Shown here in pieces: positions 1 through 8,267 of a DNA stretch of 43,603 nucleotides. The stretch comes from a virus. Below the pieces are notes generated by a model. That model did no database searches and was not told the origin of the DNA. It saw only the letters and a list, made by a program, of their open reading frames with translations. The stretch is from IMG/VR virus record IMGVR_UViG_3300036791_000312, positions 1 through 43,603 of that record, one strand, 5' to 3'. How positions within the stretch are numbered: the stretch's first letter is position 1; each line of letters begins with the position of its first letter. A program made the position numbers and the translations under genes.

Positions 1-54
1 GCTCCAGGCCTCGAACAGGCCGATGTGGTCGTACTCGCCGTTCCACTCCCAGTC
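1..54. repeat. Contig-end repeat, left copy
   Basis: These 54 bases recur at the right end (43550-43603) in the same orientation with one mismatch (c at 46, g at 43595). An end overlap of this kind is what assemblers leave on circular or circularly permuted molecules. The endolysin reading frame runs through it without a break, which supports joining the ends. Confidence 0.9.
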
Positions 55-735
55 GTAGCAGACGAGATCACCCGGGATGGGTGAGTCGGTCGTCGAGAGG
101 CCTGCACGATTCGCGCGAGCGTCCGCGACGATGTACGGCACGTAGGCGTAGGACGAGCCCTTCGCGAAGGTCTTGTTGTCACCGGCCAGCACGTAGGCCC
201 AGGTCGTGAAGATCGCGCACCACGGGACGCCGTTGCTGCCGTACCACTCGCCGTACTTCTGCAGGTTCGACTCGGCCGGGCTCTCCTTCGTCCCGAGCTC
301 GCCCGTCGCGTAGGCGAGCGCCGTCTGCCGGGTCGAGCCCTGCGGCGGCGGTGCGGGCTCGTGGCCCTCGAACAGCTCGTAGGCCTCGTCGATCAGGCTC
401 GCGGCAAGGGAGTCCATCGCCATCTCGCCCGCGTGCGGGAAGCCCTCGGGCACGCGGATCGAGCGCAGCGTGTTGAAGGTCGACCTCCCGATGTAGCCCG
501 TGGCGTCGAGGTGCTGCTGCCGCTGCACGCCAGCCACGCCGCTCTGCCCGACGTTGCCGCTCGTCCCGTGCGCGAAGCCGTTCGAGTAGACCTGGTCGAA
601 GTTCTGCCAGGGCCAGCGTCCCGCTCGCGCGATCGTGCGCTTGTAGGCCTCTACGTCGGGCCCGTTGCTCGACGCCGGGTAGCCGTTCGCATCCGGTGGG
701 TAGAGCGGACGCGGGAAGCCCGCCACCTCGACCAT
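1..735 (-). CDS. CHAP-domain endolysin, 5' part (continues at right end)
   Basis: This is the first 245 codons of a cell-wall hydrolase cut by the contig ends; the last 41 codons and stop are at 43424-43549, giving about 286 aa. An N-terminal region (about residues 26-95), containing GVAGVQRQQHLDATGYIG, looks like a peptidoglycan-binding domain. A CHAP-like amidase/peptidase domain follows, with probable catalytic Cys173 in NGVPWCAIF and His237 in EYDHIGLFEAW. I chose the ATG at 735 because GGGAGG lies just upstream and PRPLYPPDANGY follows. A GTG at 783 would add 16 residues. It probably acts on peptidoglycan at lysis. Its neighbours are a small membrane protein across the join and a tail-side gene ending at 767. 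Confidence 0.85.
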   Translation of the reverse strand, partial: MVEVAGFPRPLYPPDANGYPASSNGPDVEAYKRTIARAGRWPWQNFDQVYSNGFAHGTSGNVGQSGVAGVQRQQHLDATGYIGRSTFNTLRSIRVPEGFPHAGEMAMDSLAASLIDEAYELFEGHEPAPPPQGSTRQTALAYATGELGTKESPAESNLQKYGEWYGSNGVPWCAIFTTWAYVLAGDNKTFAKGSSYAYVPYIVADARANRAGLSTTDSPIPGDLVCYDWEWNGEYDHIGLFEAWS

Positions 736-766
736 CGGGCCTCCCGCATACGGCTGCTGCCACCAC

Positions 767-1174
767 TCAGTCGTCGTCGTCACCCTCCTCGGCCTCGGTC
801 GGCGCCTCGTCCTGCTCCTCGTCGCCCTGGTCGGGCGGCGGCGGCGGCGGCGTACCGGGCGGTGGGATCGTCGGGTCGGTGTGCTCGCTCATGGGATCTC
901 CTTCGGGTTGTCGTTCGATCTCATCGTCGTCGAGCAGCCTGTAGCCGCCGGGGATCGCGGTCGGCTCGTTGCCGTTCTGCGGCTCCTCCTCCAGGACGAG
1001 CAGCTCTCGCTCCACCTTGCCGTCAGCGTGGAGCTCCTCCAGCACCTCGGCCACGTCTCCCGGCTGCAACCCGTCCGCGATGAAGGCCGCGGCGTTCGGG
1101 AAGATGAAGTACCCGGGCGACTGCCCCGAGAGCACCTTGAGGACCGCGAGCCGAAGGTCGGTCTTCGCGCTCAC
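767..1174 (-). CDS. Hypothetical acidic protein with proline/aspartate-rich tail
   Basis: This encodes 135 aa from a GTG that overlaps the collar-fibre stop (GTGA). Residues 1-65 look folded (AVLKVLSGQSPGYFIFPNAA, then a helical ADVLEE-like stretch). The C-terminus is low complexity, with a poly-Pro run and ending in four Asp. An in-frame ATG at 892 preceded by AAGGAG could start a second product of about 41 aa (MSEHTDPTIPPP...). It lies between the tail fibre and endolysin genes; I do not recognise a family. Confidence 0.6.
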   Translation of the reverse strand: MSAKTDLRLAVLKVLSGQSPGYFIFPNAAAFIADGLQPGDVAEVLEELHADGKVERELLVLEEEPQNGNEPTAIPGGYRLLDDDEIERQPEGDPMSEHTDPTIPPPGTPPPPPPDQGDEEQDEAPTEAEEGDDDD

Positions 1175-1926
1175 GTCTTGACGATCTTCGCGACGACCAC
1201 GTAGCTCGGGGCGTCGACGGTCGCGCCCAGCGTCCCGACCGTGCCGCCGATCGCGACCGCCACAGCTCCGTTGATCGCGGGGACGGAAGTCGGGTTGCCG
1301 ACCGCGCCGCTGCGCTGCAGGCTGGCGTAGGCGTAGGCGGTCGTGCCGCTGTCGACGAACTGCGAGCCCGCACCCGGGTCGCGATGGGAGCCGTTCGGGT
1401 CGTTCCACTGCATGATCCCGCCTTGAGCGCCGCCGTGGTAGTGGCCCGCGTCGGCGAAGCTGATGTTGTCGGCGTGCGCATGGGCGGGCAGCGAGAGGTT
1501 GTGCGATGGCGCGGCCGTGACGCTGTTCGTGTGGGAGTGTCGGACGCGACGGGCGGCGGGTGCGGTGCCGTCGTTCAGCCCGAGTGCGTTGACCTCGGCG
1601 GCGCCTCCAGGCGAGAGCCCGACGAGCACCCGGCCGCGAGTGTCCGGCAGGTTGAAGGTGTTGACCCCATCGCCACCACCCCAGGTCGTCCCGATGACGC
1701 CAAAGAGCGTCGCGTAGGTCGTCCGTGAGATGGCCGAGCCGTCGCAGAGCAGGAAGCCCGCTGGCGCCACCGTCGCGTACCAGTCACCGCCCATCCCGGG
1801 CGGGACGCCGACGTTCGGGAGCACGGCCTCGATCCGCTGGGCGAGCGCTTGAATGTCGCGCGGAACGTCGGCCGAGTCCGTCTCGTCCGGGTAGGGCAGC
1901 GCGTAGACGGGCGTCGTGTGACTCAT
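1171..1926 (-). CDS. Phage tail-collar fibre protein
   Basis: This 251-aa protein starts at an ATG with AAGGAG upstream; a longer in-frame extension lacks a good ribosome site. The segment around GFLLCDGSAISRTTYATLF followed by FNLPDTRGRVLVG is the signature of the tail-collar domain found at the tips of phage fibres. The second half is rich in His (HSHTNS, PAHAHADN, HYHGG), as in collar-family fibres whose His clusters bind metal ions. It is the last recognisable tail gene after gpI, the usual place for a receptor-binding protein. It probably recognises the host surface. Confidence 0.85.
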   Translation of the reverse strand: MSHTTPVYALPYPDETDSADVPRDIQALAQRIEAVLPNVGVPPGMGGDWYATVAPAGFLLCDGSAISRTTYATLFGVIGTTWGGGDGVNTFNLPDTRGRVLVGLSPGGAAEVNALGLNDGTAPAARRVRHSHTNSVTAAPSHNLSLPAHAHADNISFADAGHYHGGAQGGIMQWNDPNGSHRDPGAGSQFVDSGTTAYAYASLQRSGAVGNPTSVPAINGAVAVAIGGTVGTLGATVDAPSYVVVAKIVKT

Positions 1927-1942
1927 GGGAGCTCCTTCGCCT

Positions 1943-2650
1943 CTAGGGCGGGGTGTCAGTCCAGACGGCCTGGTAGGTCGGGTAGGCGGCCTTGAGCGCC
2001 GCATACGTGGCGTGGCCAGTGACGACCTGGCTGTAGATCTGCCCGGTCGTGCAGGTGTAGGTGAGGATGATCCCGGCGGGCGTCTGGAGCTGGAGCGCCG
2101 TCAGTGTCGCCGCCGGATTCGGCGTCTGCCCCGCGTAGGTCTGCACGGCGAGGTAGTAGGCGTAGTTCGGCGTGTCGGCCGGGTCGTGCGCCCGCTCAGT
2201 GACGAAGACGGAGCGGTTGCCGGTGAGCGTCGCCTGCGCGGCGGCCTTGATCGCCGCTGGGGTGCCGCGGTTGAAGCCGTCCGTCGCGGTGATCCGCTCG
2301 CGGTCGGTCGCGTCGTCGTCACTCGCGAGCAGCCGCACGCCCACGAGCTGCGCGAGCCAGGGCAGCGCCTCGGGCGGGCAGCGGTTCACGTCGAGCAGCA
2401 GCGACCACCCGGGTCCGTCGGGCGTGTCGCGCACCCAGGCCTCGACCTGCTCGTAGGCGAGCGTGGCGGCGTTGACGAAGATCAGCAGCGACCAGCCGTA
2501 GCTCGGGTCGTACTGCGCGAGCGGCGCCAGCATCCCGTAGAGCCGCTGGCCGAAGGGCTGCGGCGCGAGCTCGTCGGGTGGCGTGGAGTCGGAGCCGCCA
2601 CTCGCGAGCGGCTTGGCCTGCCCGCGGTAGGCGACGGCCTGCTCGGCCAC
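1943..2650 (-). CDS. Baseplate/tail protein gpI family
   Basis: This 235-aa protein starts at a GTG one base after the J stop; the frame runs further upstream but without a better start. The pattern LYGMLAPLAQYDPSYGW, then LPWLAQLVGV, then GTPAAIKAAAQATLTG, is typical of P2 gpI/XkdU-like proteins. These join the J-type wedge protein to fibres at the baseplate edge. Gene order J-I-fibre agrees. The final 60 residues (TYATYAALKAAYPTYQAVWT-like) are less conserved. Confidence 0.8.
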   Translation of the reverse strand: MAEQAVAYRGQAKPLASGGSDSTPPDELAPQPFGQRLYGMLAPLAQYDPSYGWSLLIFVNAATLAYEQVEAWVRDTPDGPGWSLLLDVNRCPPEALPWLAQLVGVRLLASDDDATDRERITATDGFNRGTPAAIKAAAQATLTGNRSVFVTERAHDPADTPNYAYYLAVQTYAGQTPNPAATLTALQLQTPAGIILTYTCTTGQIYSQVVTGHATYAALKAAYPTYQAVWTDTPP

Positions 2651-2651
2651 G

Positions 2652-3842
2652 TCAGCCGACCTCTTGCTCGACCGTGCCCGTGATCGTCCCGACCTGCGGC
2701 ATCGGGGCGACGCCCGTGAGGGCGATGTCGGCTGTGCCCATCGCGCCACCGTGGACGCCGATCGTCGTCGCGTTCTTCACGTAGTGGACGCCGTCGACGC
2801 GGTTGATCTGTTCGGTGATCTCCAGGTAGCGCACGACGGTCGCGTTCAGCCAGGAGCGTCCGGTCGTGTCGCCGTAGGGAGGCACACCCCAGGTCGCAGG
2901 CGAGAGGTAGGTCTGGAGCTGCGTGACGATCCGTGCCTGTACGTCGGCCGGGTCCCACTCCGGGTAGCAGACGGCATCGAAGTGCACGTCGATCGACGTG
3001 TACGTCGGATCGGCCACGAAGACGAGGAAGTTGACCTCGCGCTCGCTCTGCAGCAGGTCGTCGACCGCGGTCTTGATCGTGGCCGAGCACGGCTGTCCGT
3101 TCGCGTCGACCACGACGACCGTCACACAGCGCGGGCAGTTGGCGTTGATCGGCGGGCCCGGGTTGTAGAGATCGATCGCGACGGCACGAGAGACGCCAGC
3201 GACCTCGCGCTGCGCGATCACGGCGAAGTCCTGCGACAGGATCGGGCGTGGTGTCAAAAGCGTCAGCAGCGCCGAGAGCCGCGAGAGGTAGGCGTCGCTC
3301 GTCTCGGCGTCCTGGCCACCGCTCGTCGGTGCGTCGAGCGTGACCGAGGAGATGAAGACGAGCGAGTCGATCACGCTCACGTCACCCGAGAGCCCGGAGG
3401 CAACGGCCCCGGCTTCGAGGGCGTGACACTCGACACCGCTCACCGTCGTCTGCCCCGCTGCGATCACGGTGTCGGCTGCGACGAAGAACCCGTAGCCCTC
3501 CGTGCTCGCAGGCGGCGTGACCGCGATCACCGTTCCCGCGGTGATCGTGTAGCCCGCGTTGTCGACGGCCGTCCAGGTCGTGAGCGCCGTCGCCTGCACG
3601 GCCGGGTAGGGCGGTAGCCCGAGGATCGTCGCGCCGTAGTAGGCGAAGATCGCGTCCGGCACGAGCCCGATCAGCTCGCGCAGCTCGCCCGCGATCATCG
3701 CGAGCGCCTCGATCATCCAGCTCTCCAGGTTGCCGTTCGCTGGCGTCCAGCCGGGCACCTTGCCCTGCAGGTAGTCGAAGGCCTCGCTCGCGAGGTCGCT
3801 CGGTGTCGAGTCGACCGGGACCGGAATGTAGGTCGAGCTCAT
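2652..3842 (-). CDS. Baseplate wedge protein, gpJ family
   Basis: This 396-aa protein starts at an ATG. The N-terminal region (YIPVPVDSTPSDLASEAFDYLQGKVPGW, residues about 4-31, then WMIEALAMIAGELRELIGLVPD) and the centre (SGGQDAETSDAYLSRL, residues about 175-190) match the baseplate J/gp47/XkdT family, where a GxDAETDxxYRxR-like segment is diagnostic. It forms the wedge arms of contractile-tail baseplates. It sits between gp25 and gpI as in PBSX and P2-like phages. Confidence 0.9.
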   Translation of the reverse strand: MSSTYIPVPVDSTPSDLASEAFDYLQGKVPGWTPANGNLESWMIEALAMIAGELRELIGLVPDAIFAYYGATILGLPPYPAVQATALTTWTAVDNAGYTITAGTVIAVTPPASTEGYGFFVAADTVIAAGQTTVSGVECHALEAGAVASGLSGDVSVIDSLVFISSVTLDAPTSGGQDAETSDAYLSRLSALLTLLTPRPILSQDFAVIAQREVAGVSRAVAIDLYNPGPPINANCPRCVTVVVVDANGQPCSATIKTAVDDLLQSEREVNFLVFVADPTYTSIDVHFDAVCYPEWDPADVQARIVTQLQTYLSPATWGVPPYGDTTGRSWLNATVVRYLEITEQINRVDGVHYVKNATTIGVHGGAMGTADIALTGVAPMPQVGTITGTVEQEVG

Positions 3843-3843
3843 C

Positions 3844-4164
3844 TCAGTCCTCCGTTCGGACTTGCACGTCGACCTCGACGTGACTCACGAGCGCATCCCA
3901 GAGGTCTGGGTACTCGCTGAGCGTCGCGGCAGCTCGTGGCTCCCACTGCGCGATTGCAGCGCGGATCGTGTCGAGGTCAGGCCCGGGTGACGAGAAGGTC
4001 GGGTCCTCCAGGCCGAAGGTCGGCAGCTCGACGCGAAAGCCGACCGGGCAGACGAGCACTGCCAGGCAGGCGTCGGCCACTTCCGCGATCGAGTCCTGCT
4101 CGTTGACGGCCGCCTGCGGGGAGGCGAAGCGGAACGGGTACGCGAAGTGCGGCACGTCGGTCAC
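3844..4164 (-). CDS. Baseplate gp25/gpW-like wedge protein
   Basis: This 106-aa protein starts at a GTG overlapping the previous stop by 4 bases. Features typical of the T4 gp25/P2 gpW family are an N-terminal YPFRF, an internal VGFRVELPTFGLEDPTF (residues about 40-56) and RAAIAQWEPRAA near residue 70. The family initiates sheath assembly at the baseplate. It is directly followed by the J gene, as expected. Confidence 0.85.
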   Translation of the reverse strand: MTDVPHFAYPFRFASPQAAVNEQDSIAEVADACLAVLVCPVGFRVELPTFGLEDPTFSSPGPDLDTIRAAIAQWEPRAAATLSEYPDLWDALVSHVEVDVQVRTED

Positions 4165-4352
4165 GGGACGATCGGCGGGCCCTCGGGAGCCGTTCCCGCG
4201 TCGCCGGTCGTCGGCTGCATCGAGACGTTCGCCGTGCAGTAGTCCTTCGTCGGATTGCCGCCGAGCGCGGCGAGCACCTGCGCCGCCGCCGCGTCGGGCG
4301 TGTAGGCGAAGCTGTCGCCCTCCCCGAGCTGAATGTTGACCTGAATGAACAC
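4161..4352 (-). CDS. Small conserved-looking tail-region protein
   Basis: This 63-aa protein starts at a GTG with AGGAGG upstream, nine bases after the spike-like gene. A longer open frame exists upstream but lies inside the collagen-like gene and is a shadow. Sequence such as QLGEGDSFAYTPDAAAAQVL suggests a compact domain; a single Cys is present. Its place between spike and gp25 suggests a baseplate accessory role. No family is recognised with confidence. Confidence 0.6.
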   Translation of the reverse strand: MFIQVNIQLGEGDSFAYTPDAAAAQVLAALGGNPTKDYCTANVSMQPTTGDAGTAPEGPPIVP

Positions 4353-4360
4353 GCCTCCTC

Positions 4361-5593
4361 CTAGGTCGCGGACAGTCGCACCGGGACGATGGTGAAGTTG
4401 ATCGCGTAGTAGGTCGAGCCCGCCCCGCCGTAGCCGCAGGAGCCGACCGACCAGCCCTTCGTATATGCCTGCTTCGCGGGAGCCGTCGCGAGTGCGACGT
4501 ACCACTGCGCTTGATTCGTCGCGGCGGTTTGCGCCGCGTTGTTTCCAGGCGAGTTGACCCAGACGCCGTAGTACAGGGTGGTGGCCGTGGTGCCGGTTAG
4601 CGCCTGGCAGCCGCCCTGAACGATGTACTCGCCGTCCTTCGGAATGGTGAACGCGGTCGCGCTGAAGTTCTGCCAGACGCTCGTCGCGCCAAGCGTCTGC
4701 GTCGCCCCCTGCGAGCTGACGACGGGCGCCCCGCCGATGCACTCCCACGGGTAGCCGCTCGTCGCGGCTGCGTTGTAACGCAGGTGCCACTCGTAGGTCG
4801 GGTTCGCCAACCCGTCGACGTAGAGGATCTGCTCGCCGTCGTAGGGTGCCGCCGGGAACTGACTCGTCGCGGCGTAGTACGGCTGCTGCGCGATCAGCGT
4901 CCACGCCGAGCCGTTCGATTGCCAGGTGCCGAGACGGTCGGTCGCCTTGTAGATCGCCCCGGCGTTCGCGGCGCTCGCCGCAGGCCGAGCCGCGTGCGTG
5001 CCGCTCAGACACAGACCCGCCACGTCGCCGGGGTTGATCGGCTGCCAGACCGCCGCGCCGCCGACGCCCTTGATCCACTGCCCGTTGACGACCGGCGTCG
5101 GGACGCCGACACCTGCCACGCCCTGCGGGCCTGCGACACCTTGCGCCCCGGTGTCGCCCTTCGGGCCCTGCGCTCCTGTCGGCCCCGTCGGCCCCGTCGG
5201 CCCCGCGACGCCCTGCACTCCCTGATCGCCCTTCGGGCCCTGCGTTCCCGTCGCTCCAGTCGGCCCGGTCGGCCCCGCTGGCCCGGTTGGCCCTTCCGGC
5301 CCCTCGGGTCCCGGCGGCCCCGGCTCTCCGGTGCCGTAGGTAGGTGCGTTCGAGATCACCCAGGGCGTCCCGTCCTCCTCCGAAAGGACGAGCAGGACCT
5401 CATCGCCCTTCAACGGCGTGCTCGATCCGGGCACCCAGCGGCACGGGCCCCAGACCTGCCGATCGCCGTCGAAGGCGCCGACCGTCACGTAGAGGTCGTC
5501 GTCGGGACCGACAGGCGTGTTGACGATCGTCGCCTTGACCGCCGAGACGGGTGGGTCGGGCGGCCGAAGGAAGTCGGAGATCGTCGAGCTCAT
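4361..5593 (-). CDS. Baseplate spike-like protein with collagen-like repeats
   Basis: This 410-aa protein starts at an ATG that overlaps the hub stop. Residues about 18-82 look like the OB-fold of gpV/gp5-type spike proteins ([21 protein letters not shown]). Residues about 88-162 are Gly-X-Y repeats ([20 protein letters not shown] and onward), a collagen-like trimeric stalk. The remaining 250 residues contain Trp- and aromatic-rich segments and may be a tip or carbohydrate-binding domain. Its position between hub and gp25 supports a central spike or short fibre. The exact class is inferred. Confidence 0.75.
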   Translation of the reverse strand: MSSTISDFLRPPDPPVSAVKATIVNTPVGPDDDLYVTVGAFDGDRQVWGPCRWVPGSSTPLKGDEVLLVLSEEDGTPWVISNAPTYGTGEPGPPGPEGPEGPTGPAGPTGPTGATGTQGPKGDQGVQGVAGPTGPTGPTGAQGPKGDTGAQGVAGPQGVAGVGVPTPVVNGQWIKGVGGAAVWQPINPGDVAGLCLSGTHAARPAASAANAGAIYKATDRLGTWQSNGSAWTLIAQQPYYAATSQFPAAPYDGEQILYVDGLANPTYEWHLRYNAAATSGYPWECIGGAPVVSSQGATQTLGATSVWQNFSATAFTIPKDGEYIVQGGCQALTGTTATTLYYGVWVNSPGNNAAQTAATNQAQWYVALATAPAKQAYTKGWSVGSCGYGGAGSTYYAINFTIVPVRLSAT

Positions 5594-7533
5594 GAGCCCT
5601 GCCAGTGGCGAGGGGTGAAGCCCGCGGTCGGGTGCATCTCGGGCTTGAAGCCGAGGAGCTCGTTGCCGCTGCCCCAGTCACCCGTGCCGAAGTGCTGCCA
5701 GCCCTGCGCCGTCTTGAAGGCCGACCAGACGTGCACGCTGTTCGCCCAGAGCGTGAAGTTGTCACCCTCGCCTGCGACGCCCCACTTCGCTGCGAAGTCG
5801 CCGGAGCCGTAGACGGGATCGCCCGGCTGGAAGCCCATCCCGGCCGCCGCGAGCATCGCGGCCTGCAGGCCCGAGCAGTCGAAGCCGATCCCGGTGTCGA
5901 CCGTGCCCGTCTGTGGGTCGACCATGTGCGGGTTGTCCGGCGTCCCGGCGTGCGCGTGGCCGCCGCCCCAGATGTAGGGGTAGCGCTTCGCGGTGAGCGC
6001 CTGCGCAGCGGCGTAGGCACGGGCGAGCACTGAGCCGCCGCCCCGCGCGAGCCCGGGTGTCGTCCCGAAGGGCTGCGAGGGATCGGTGCTCGCGCCCGGG
6101 TCGGTCGCGGGCTCCAGTAGCGGCAGCGTCACCCGCCTGAGCGTGATCGTCGTCTCGGCGTCGAAGATGCCGCGGCTCACTTCCGACACGAGCCAGCGTC
6201 CGTCCGCTGGCCCGCAGTCGTAGAGCTCGACGAGCGAGCCAGGTGGCACGCCCCAGCGCGAGCTCCGCGCGGTGACGGTCGCCTGCGAATCGTTCTTGCC
6301 GTTATCGACGTTGAAGTCGATCCCGTCGATCCCCAGCGTCTCCTCGGAGATCACGAGCTGCGGCTGCTGCCGCAGGAGTGTCTGCTCGCTTGCGTAGACG
6401 ACGGCGCCGCCGACGACGTAGCAGCGCCACTGCACCTGCTGCGCGAGTCGCTGCATGCAGGCCCAGGAGTTTTCACGCTTGCCGTTCGTGCCACCGCGCT
6501 GGAACTGGAACGGAGCTGCAGCAGTCGTCGCCGTCGTCGAGAAGCTGGCCGAGTTGGCCTTGCTCTTGAGGTTCGCGGGCTCGCCGTTGTAGGCGTTCAC
6601 CCAGGCCGTCGCCTCCGTCTCGTACTGCGAGTAGGCGGCGGGCGCCGAGCCCTGACAGCCCTGCGCGATCTGGCCCGCCGTCGCCTCAGGGTGCTTCGCT
6701 GCGATCTTGATCGCGCCGCCACCACCGAGCTCGTTCGTGAAGAAGCCGCGCTGCAGGAAGGCGCTTGCGCACTGCTCGATGTCGCGGTTGTTGATCCCCA
6801 TCGGCACCGCGGTCGAGGTGCGCACCTGGAGGATGCCGAGCGAGTCGAGGTCGCCGTGGTTCAGGTTCAGCATCGTCGACTCGGTGATGCAGGCCTCGAT
6901 CAGCGCGATCTCGACGCGGTCGGAACAGCCGAGCGAGTTGGCTACGTCGAGTACGCGCTGGCCGTTGCCGAGCTGCTCGGGCGTCGCCGCCGATCCCTTG
7001 ACCGTGAGCCCCTGACCTGTCGCGAGTCCCCTACCGAGCGAGGCCGCGCGATCGGCGGTGGTCACCTTCTGGTTGGAGCTCGTGATCGCGACCTTCTGCG
7101 TGACGTGCAGCTCCGGGCAGACGAACTCGATCGGCGGCTGTACCTCGCGAACGAGCGAGAGGATGAACTCGGCTCGCGTCATGCTCGCGCGGCTCGCCTT
7201 CTTCGGCCCGCTCTTGGCCTTGAGATACGCGACGACGCGGTCCTCGAAGGTCAGATCCAGCGAGGTGCCGGACTTCGAGAGCGCCGTCAGGCGCCACCAG
7301 TTGCCGTCGAGCTCCAGGTCGATCTGCTGCGAGAAGACGCCCGAGCGCAGGAGGTCGCGCCGCGAGTCGTCGACGGTGATCGACAGCGTCGAGGCCGACT
7401 CCATCGTGCGGTCGAGCGTCCCGTCTGTCACCCGTGCGGCGATCGAGATCCCCGGCAGGACGAGGTGCTTGGTCGCGACTTCGAGGACGAGCTGGCCGAG
7501 GCGCGTGTCGCGGGCGAGGGCGAGGCTGCTCAC
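5590..7533 (-). CDS. Tail hub protein with lysozyme-like and NlpC/P60 domains
   Basis: This 647-aa protein starts at a GTG. Residues 1-175 and about 345-470 resemble the gpD/XkdQ baseplate-hub fold ([29 protein letters not shown]). Between them, residues about 190-317 contain [20 protein letters not shown], a lysozyme/transglycosylase-like motif with probable catalytic Glu218. Residues about 510-640 form an NlpC/P60-type peptidase ([15 protein letters not shown] with Cys553; NSVHVW with His601). A hub carrying both glycan- and peptide-cutting domains would open the wall during DNA injection. It follows the LysM gene with a 4-base overlap. Confidence 0.88.
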   Translation of the reverse strand: MSSLALARDTRLGQLVLEVATKHLVLPGISIAARVTDGTLDRTMESASTLSITVDDSRRDLLRSGVFSQQIDLELDGNWWRLTALSKSGTSLDLTFEDRVVAYLKAKSGPKKASRASMTRAEFILSLVREVQPPIEFVCPELHVTQKVAITSSNQKVTTADRAASLGRGLATGQGLTVKGSAATPEQLGNGQRVLDVANSLGCSDRVEIALIEACITESTMLNLNHGDLDSLGILQVRTSTAVPMGINNRDIEQCASAFLQRGFFTNELGGGGAIKIAAKHPEATAGQIAQGCQGSAPAAYSQYETEATAWVNAYNGEPANLKSKANSASFSTTATTAAAPFQFQRGGTNGKRENSWACMQRLAQQVQWRCYVVGGAVVYASEQTLLRQQPQLVISEETLGIDGIDFNVDNGKNDSQATVTARSSRWGVPPGSLVELYDCGPADGRWLVSEVSRGIFDAETTITLRRVTLPLLEPATDPGASTDPSQPFGTTPGLARGGGSVLARAYAAAQALTAKRYPYIWGGGHAHAGTPDNPHMVDPQTGTVDTGIGFDCSGLQAAMLAAAGMGFQPGDPVYGSGDFAAKWGVAGEGDNFTLWANSVHVWSAFKTAQGWQHFGTGDWGSGNELLGFKPEMHPTAGFTPRHWQGS

Positions 7534-8264
7534 GGGATGCGGATCACCTGCCCGGGCACGATCGCCCGCGGATCGCGGATGCCGTTCAGCTTCGCGATCT
7601 CAGGCCAGCGCTTCGCGTCACCGAGCTCCTTCGCCGCGATCGAGAGCAGGTCATCGCCCTCGAAGAAGCCCGCGACGACGGTGCCAGGCGTGCCCGGCTT
7701 GTAGGTCGTCCCTCGCGCTCGCGCCGCGACGATCCGCTTGCGGGCCCCGCCCTGCGCAGCCTTCGCGCTCATCGCCTTGAGCTGCTGCAGCTGCGTCGGA
7801 GAGTCGTTGCCGACCCGCACGTCCGAGACGTACTCCAGCAACGAGAGGGTCACCTGCTGGCGCACGCGGTTGCCCTTCTTGTTCGCGAGCGCATCGCCCC
7901 AGGTGAGCGTGTCGATCACCCACGGCAAGCGCTGGTGCGGCACCTGAGCACCCGGTGCGGCGATCGTGATCCGCGGCGGCCAGCCGTCCGAGGCCGACGG
8001 GAAGCCGAGTCGCTCTAGCGCCGAGCACTCGCGCTCGACCGAGGTGCCAGTGCCCCAGCCGTCGAGCAGGATCGACACGTCCATCCGCAGTGAGGGCGAG
8101 CCCGACCAGACCGTCATCACGGAGCGCTGCGGGCGCACGACCTCCGTCCAGCCGCCGTAGCCCTGCGTAACGTTCGGGCGGTCGGCGCCGAGACGGGCGG
8201 TGATCGTGGCGGGTGGATCGACCGAGCGGATCGTGATCCAGCCGAGGCGCGGCTCCTGAGCCAC
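7530..8264 (-). CDS. LysM-domain tail protein (XkdP-like)
   Basis: This 244-aa protein starts at a GTG. The last 45 residues form a LysM domain (GDDLLSIAAKELGDAKRWPE, then [22 protein letters not shown]), a peptidoglycan-binding fold used at the tail tip. The N-terminal 190 residues are like XkdP/gp53-type tail proteins. It lies between tape measure and hub, the usual place of the LysM baseplate component. It could hold the hub to the tube or contact cell wall. Confidence 0.85.
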   Translation of the reverse strand: MAQEPRLGWITIRSVDPPATITARLGADRPNVTQGYGGWTEVVRPQRSVMTVWSGSPSLRMDVSILLDGWGTGTSVERECSALERLGFPSASDGWPPRITIAAPGAQVPHQRLPWVIDTLTWGDALANKKGNRVRQQVTLSLLEYVSDVRVGNDSPTQLQQLKAMSAKAAQGGARKRIVAARARGTTYKPGTPGTVVAGFFEGDDLLSIAAKELGDAKRWPEIAKLNGIRDPRAIVPGQVIRIP

Positions 8265-8267
8265 GGA

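Noticed and set aside
736-783. GTG at 783 as endolysin start
   Set aside because: The Shine-Dalgarno-like sequence abuts the GTG with no spacing; the ATG at 735 has GGAGG at a better distance and gives a natural N-terminus.
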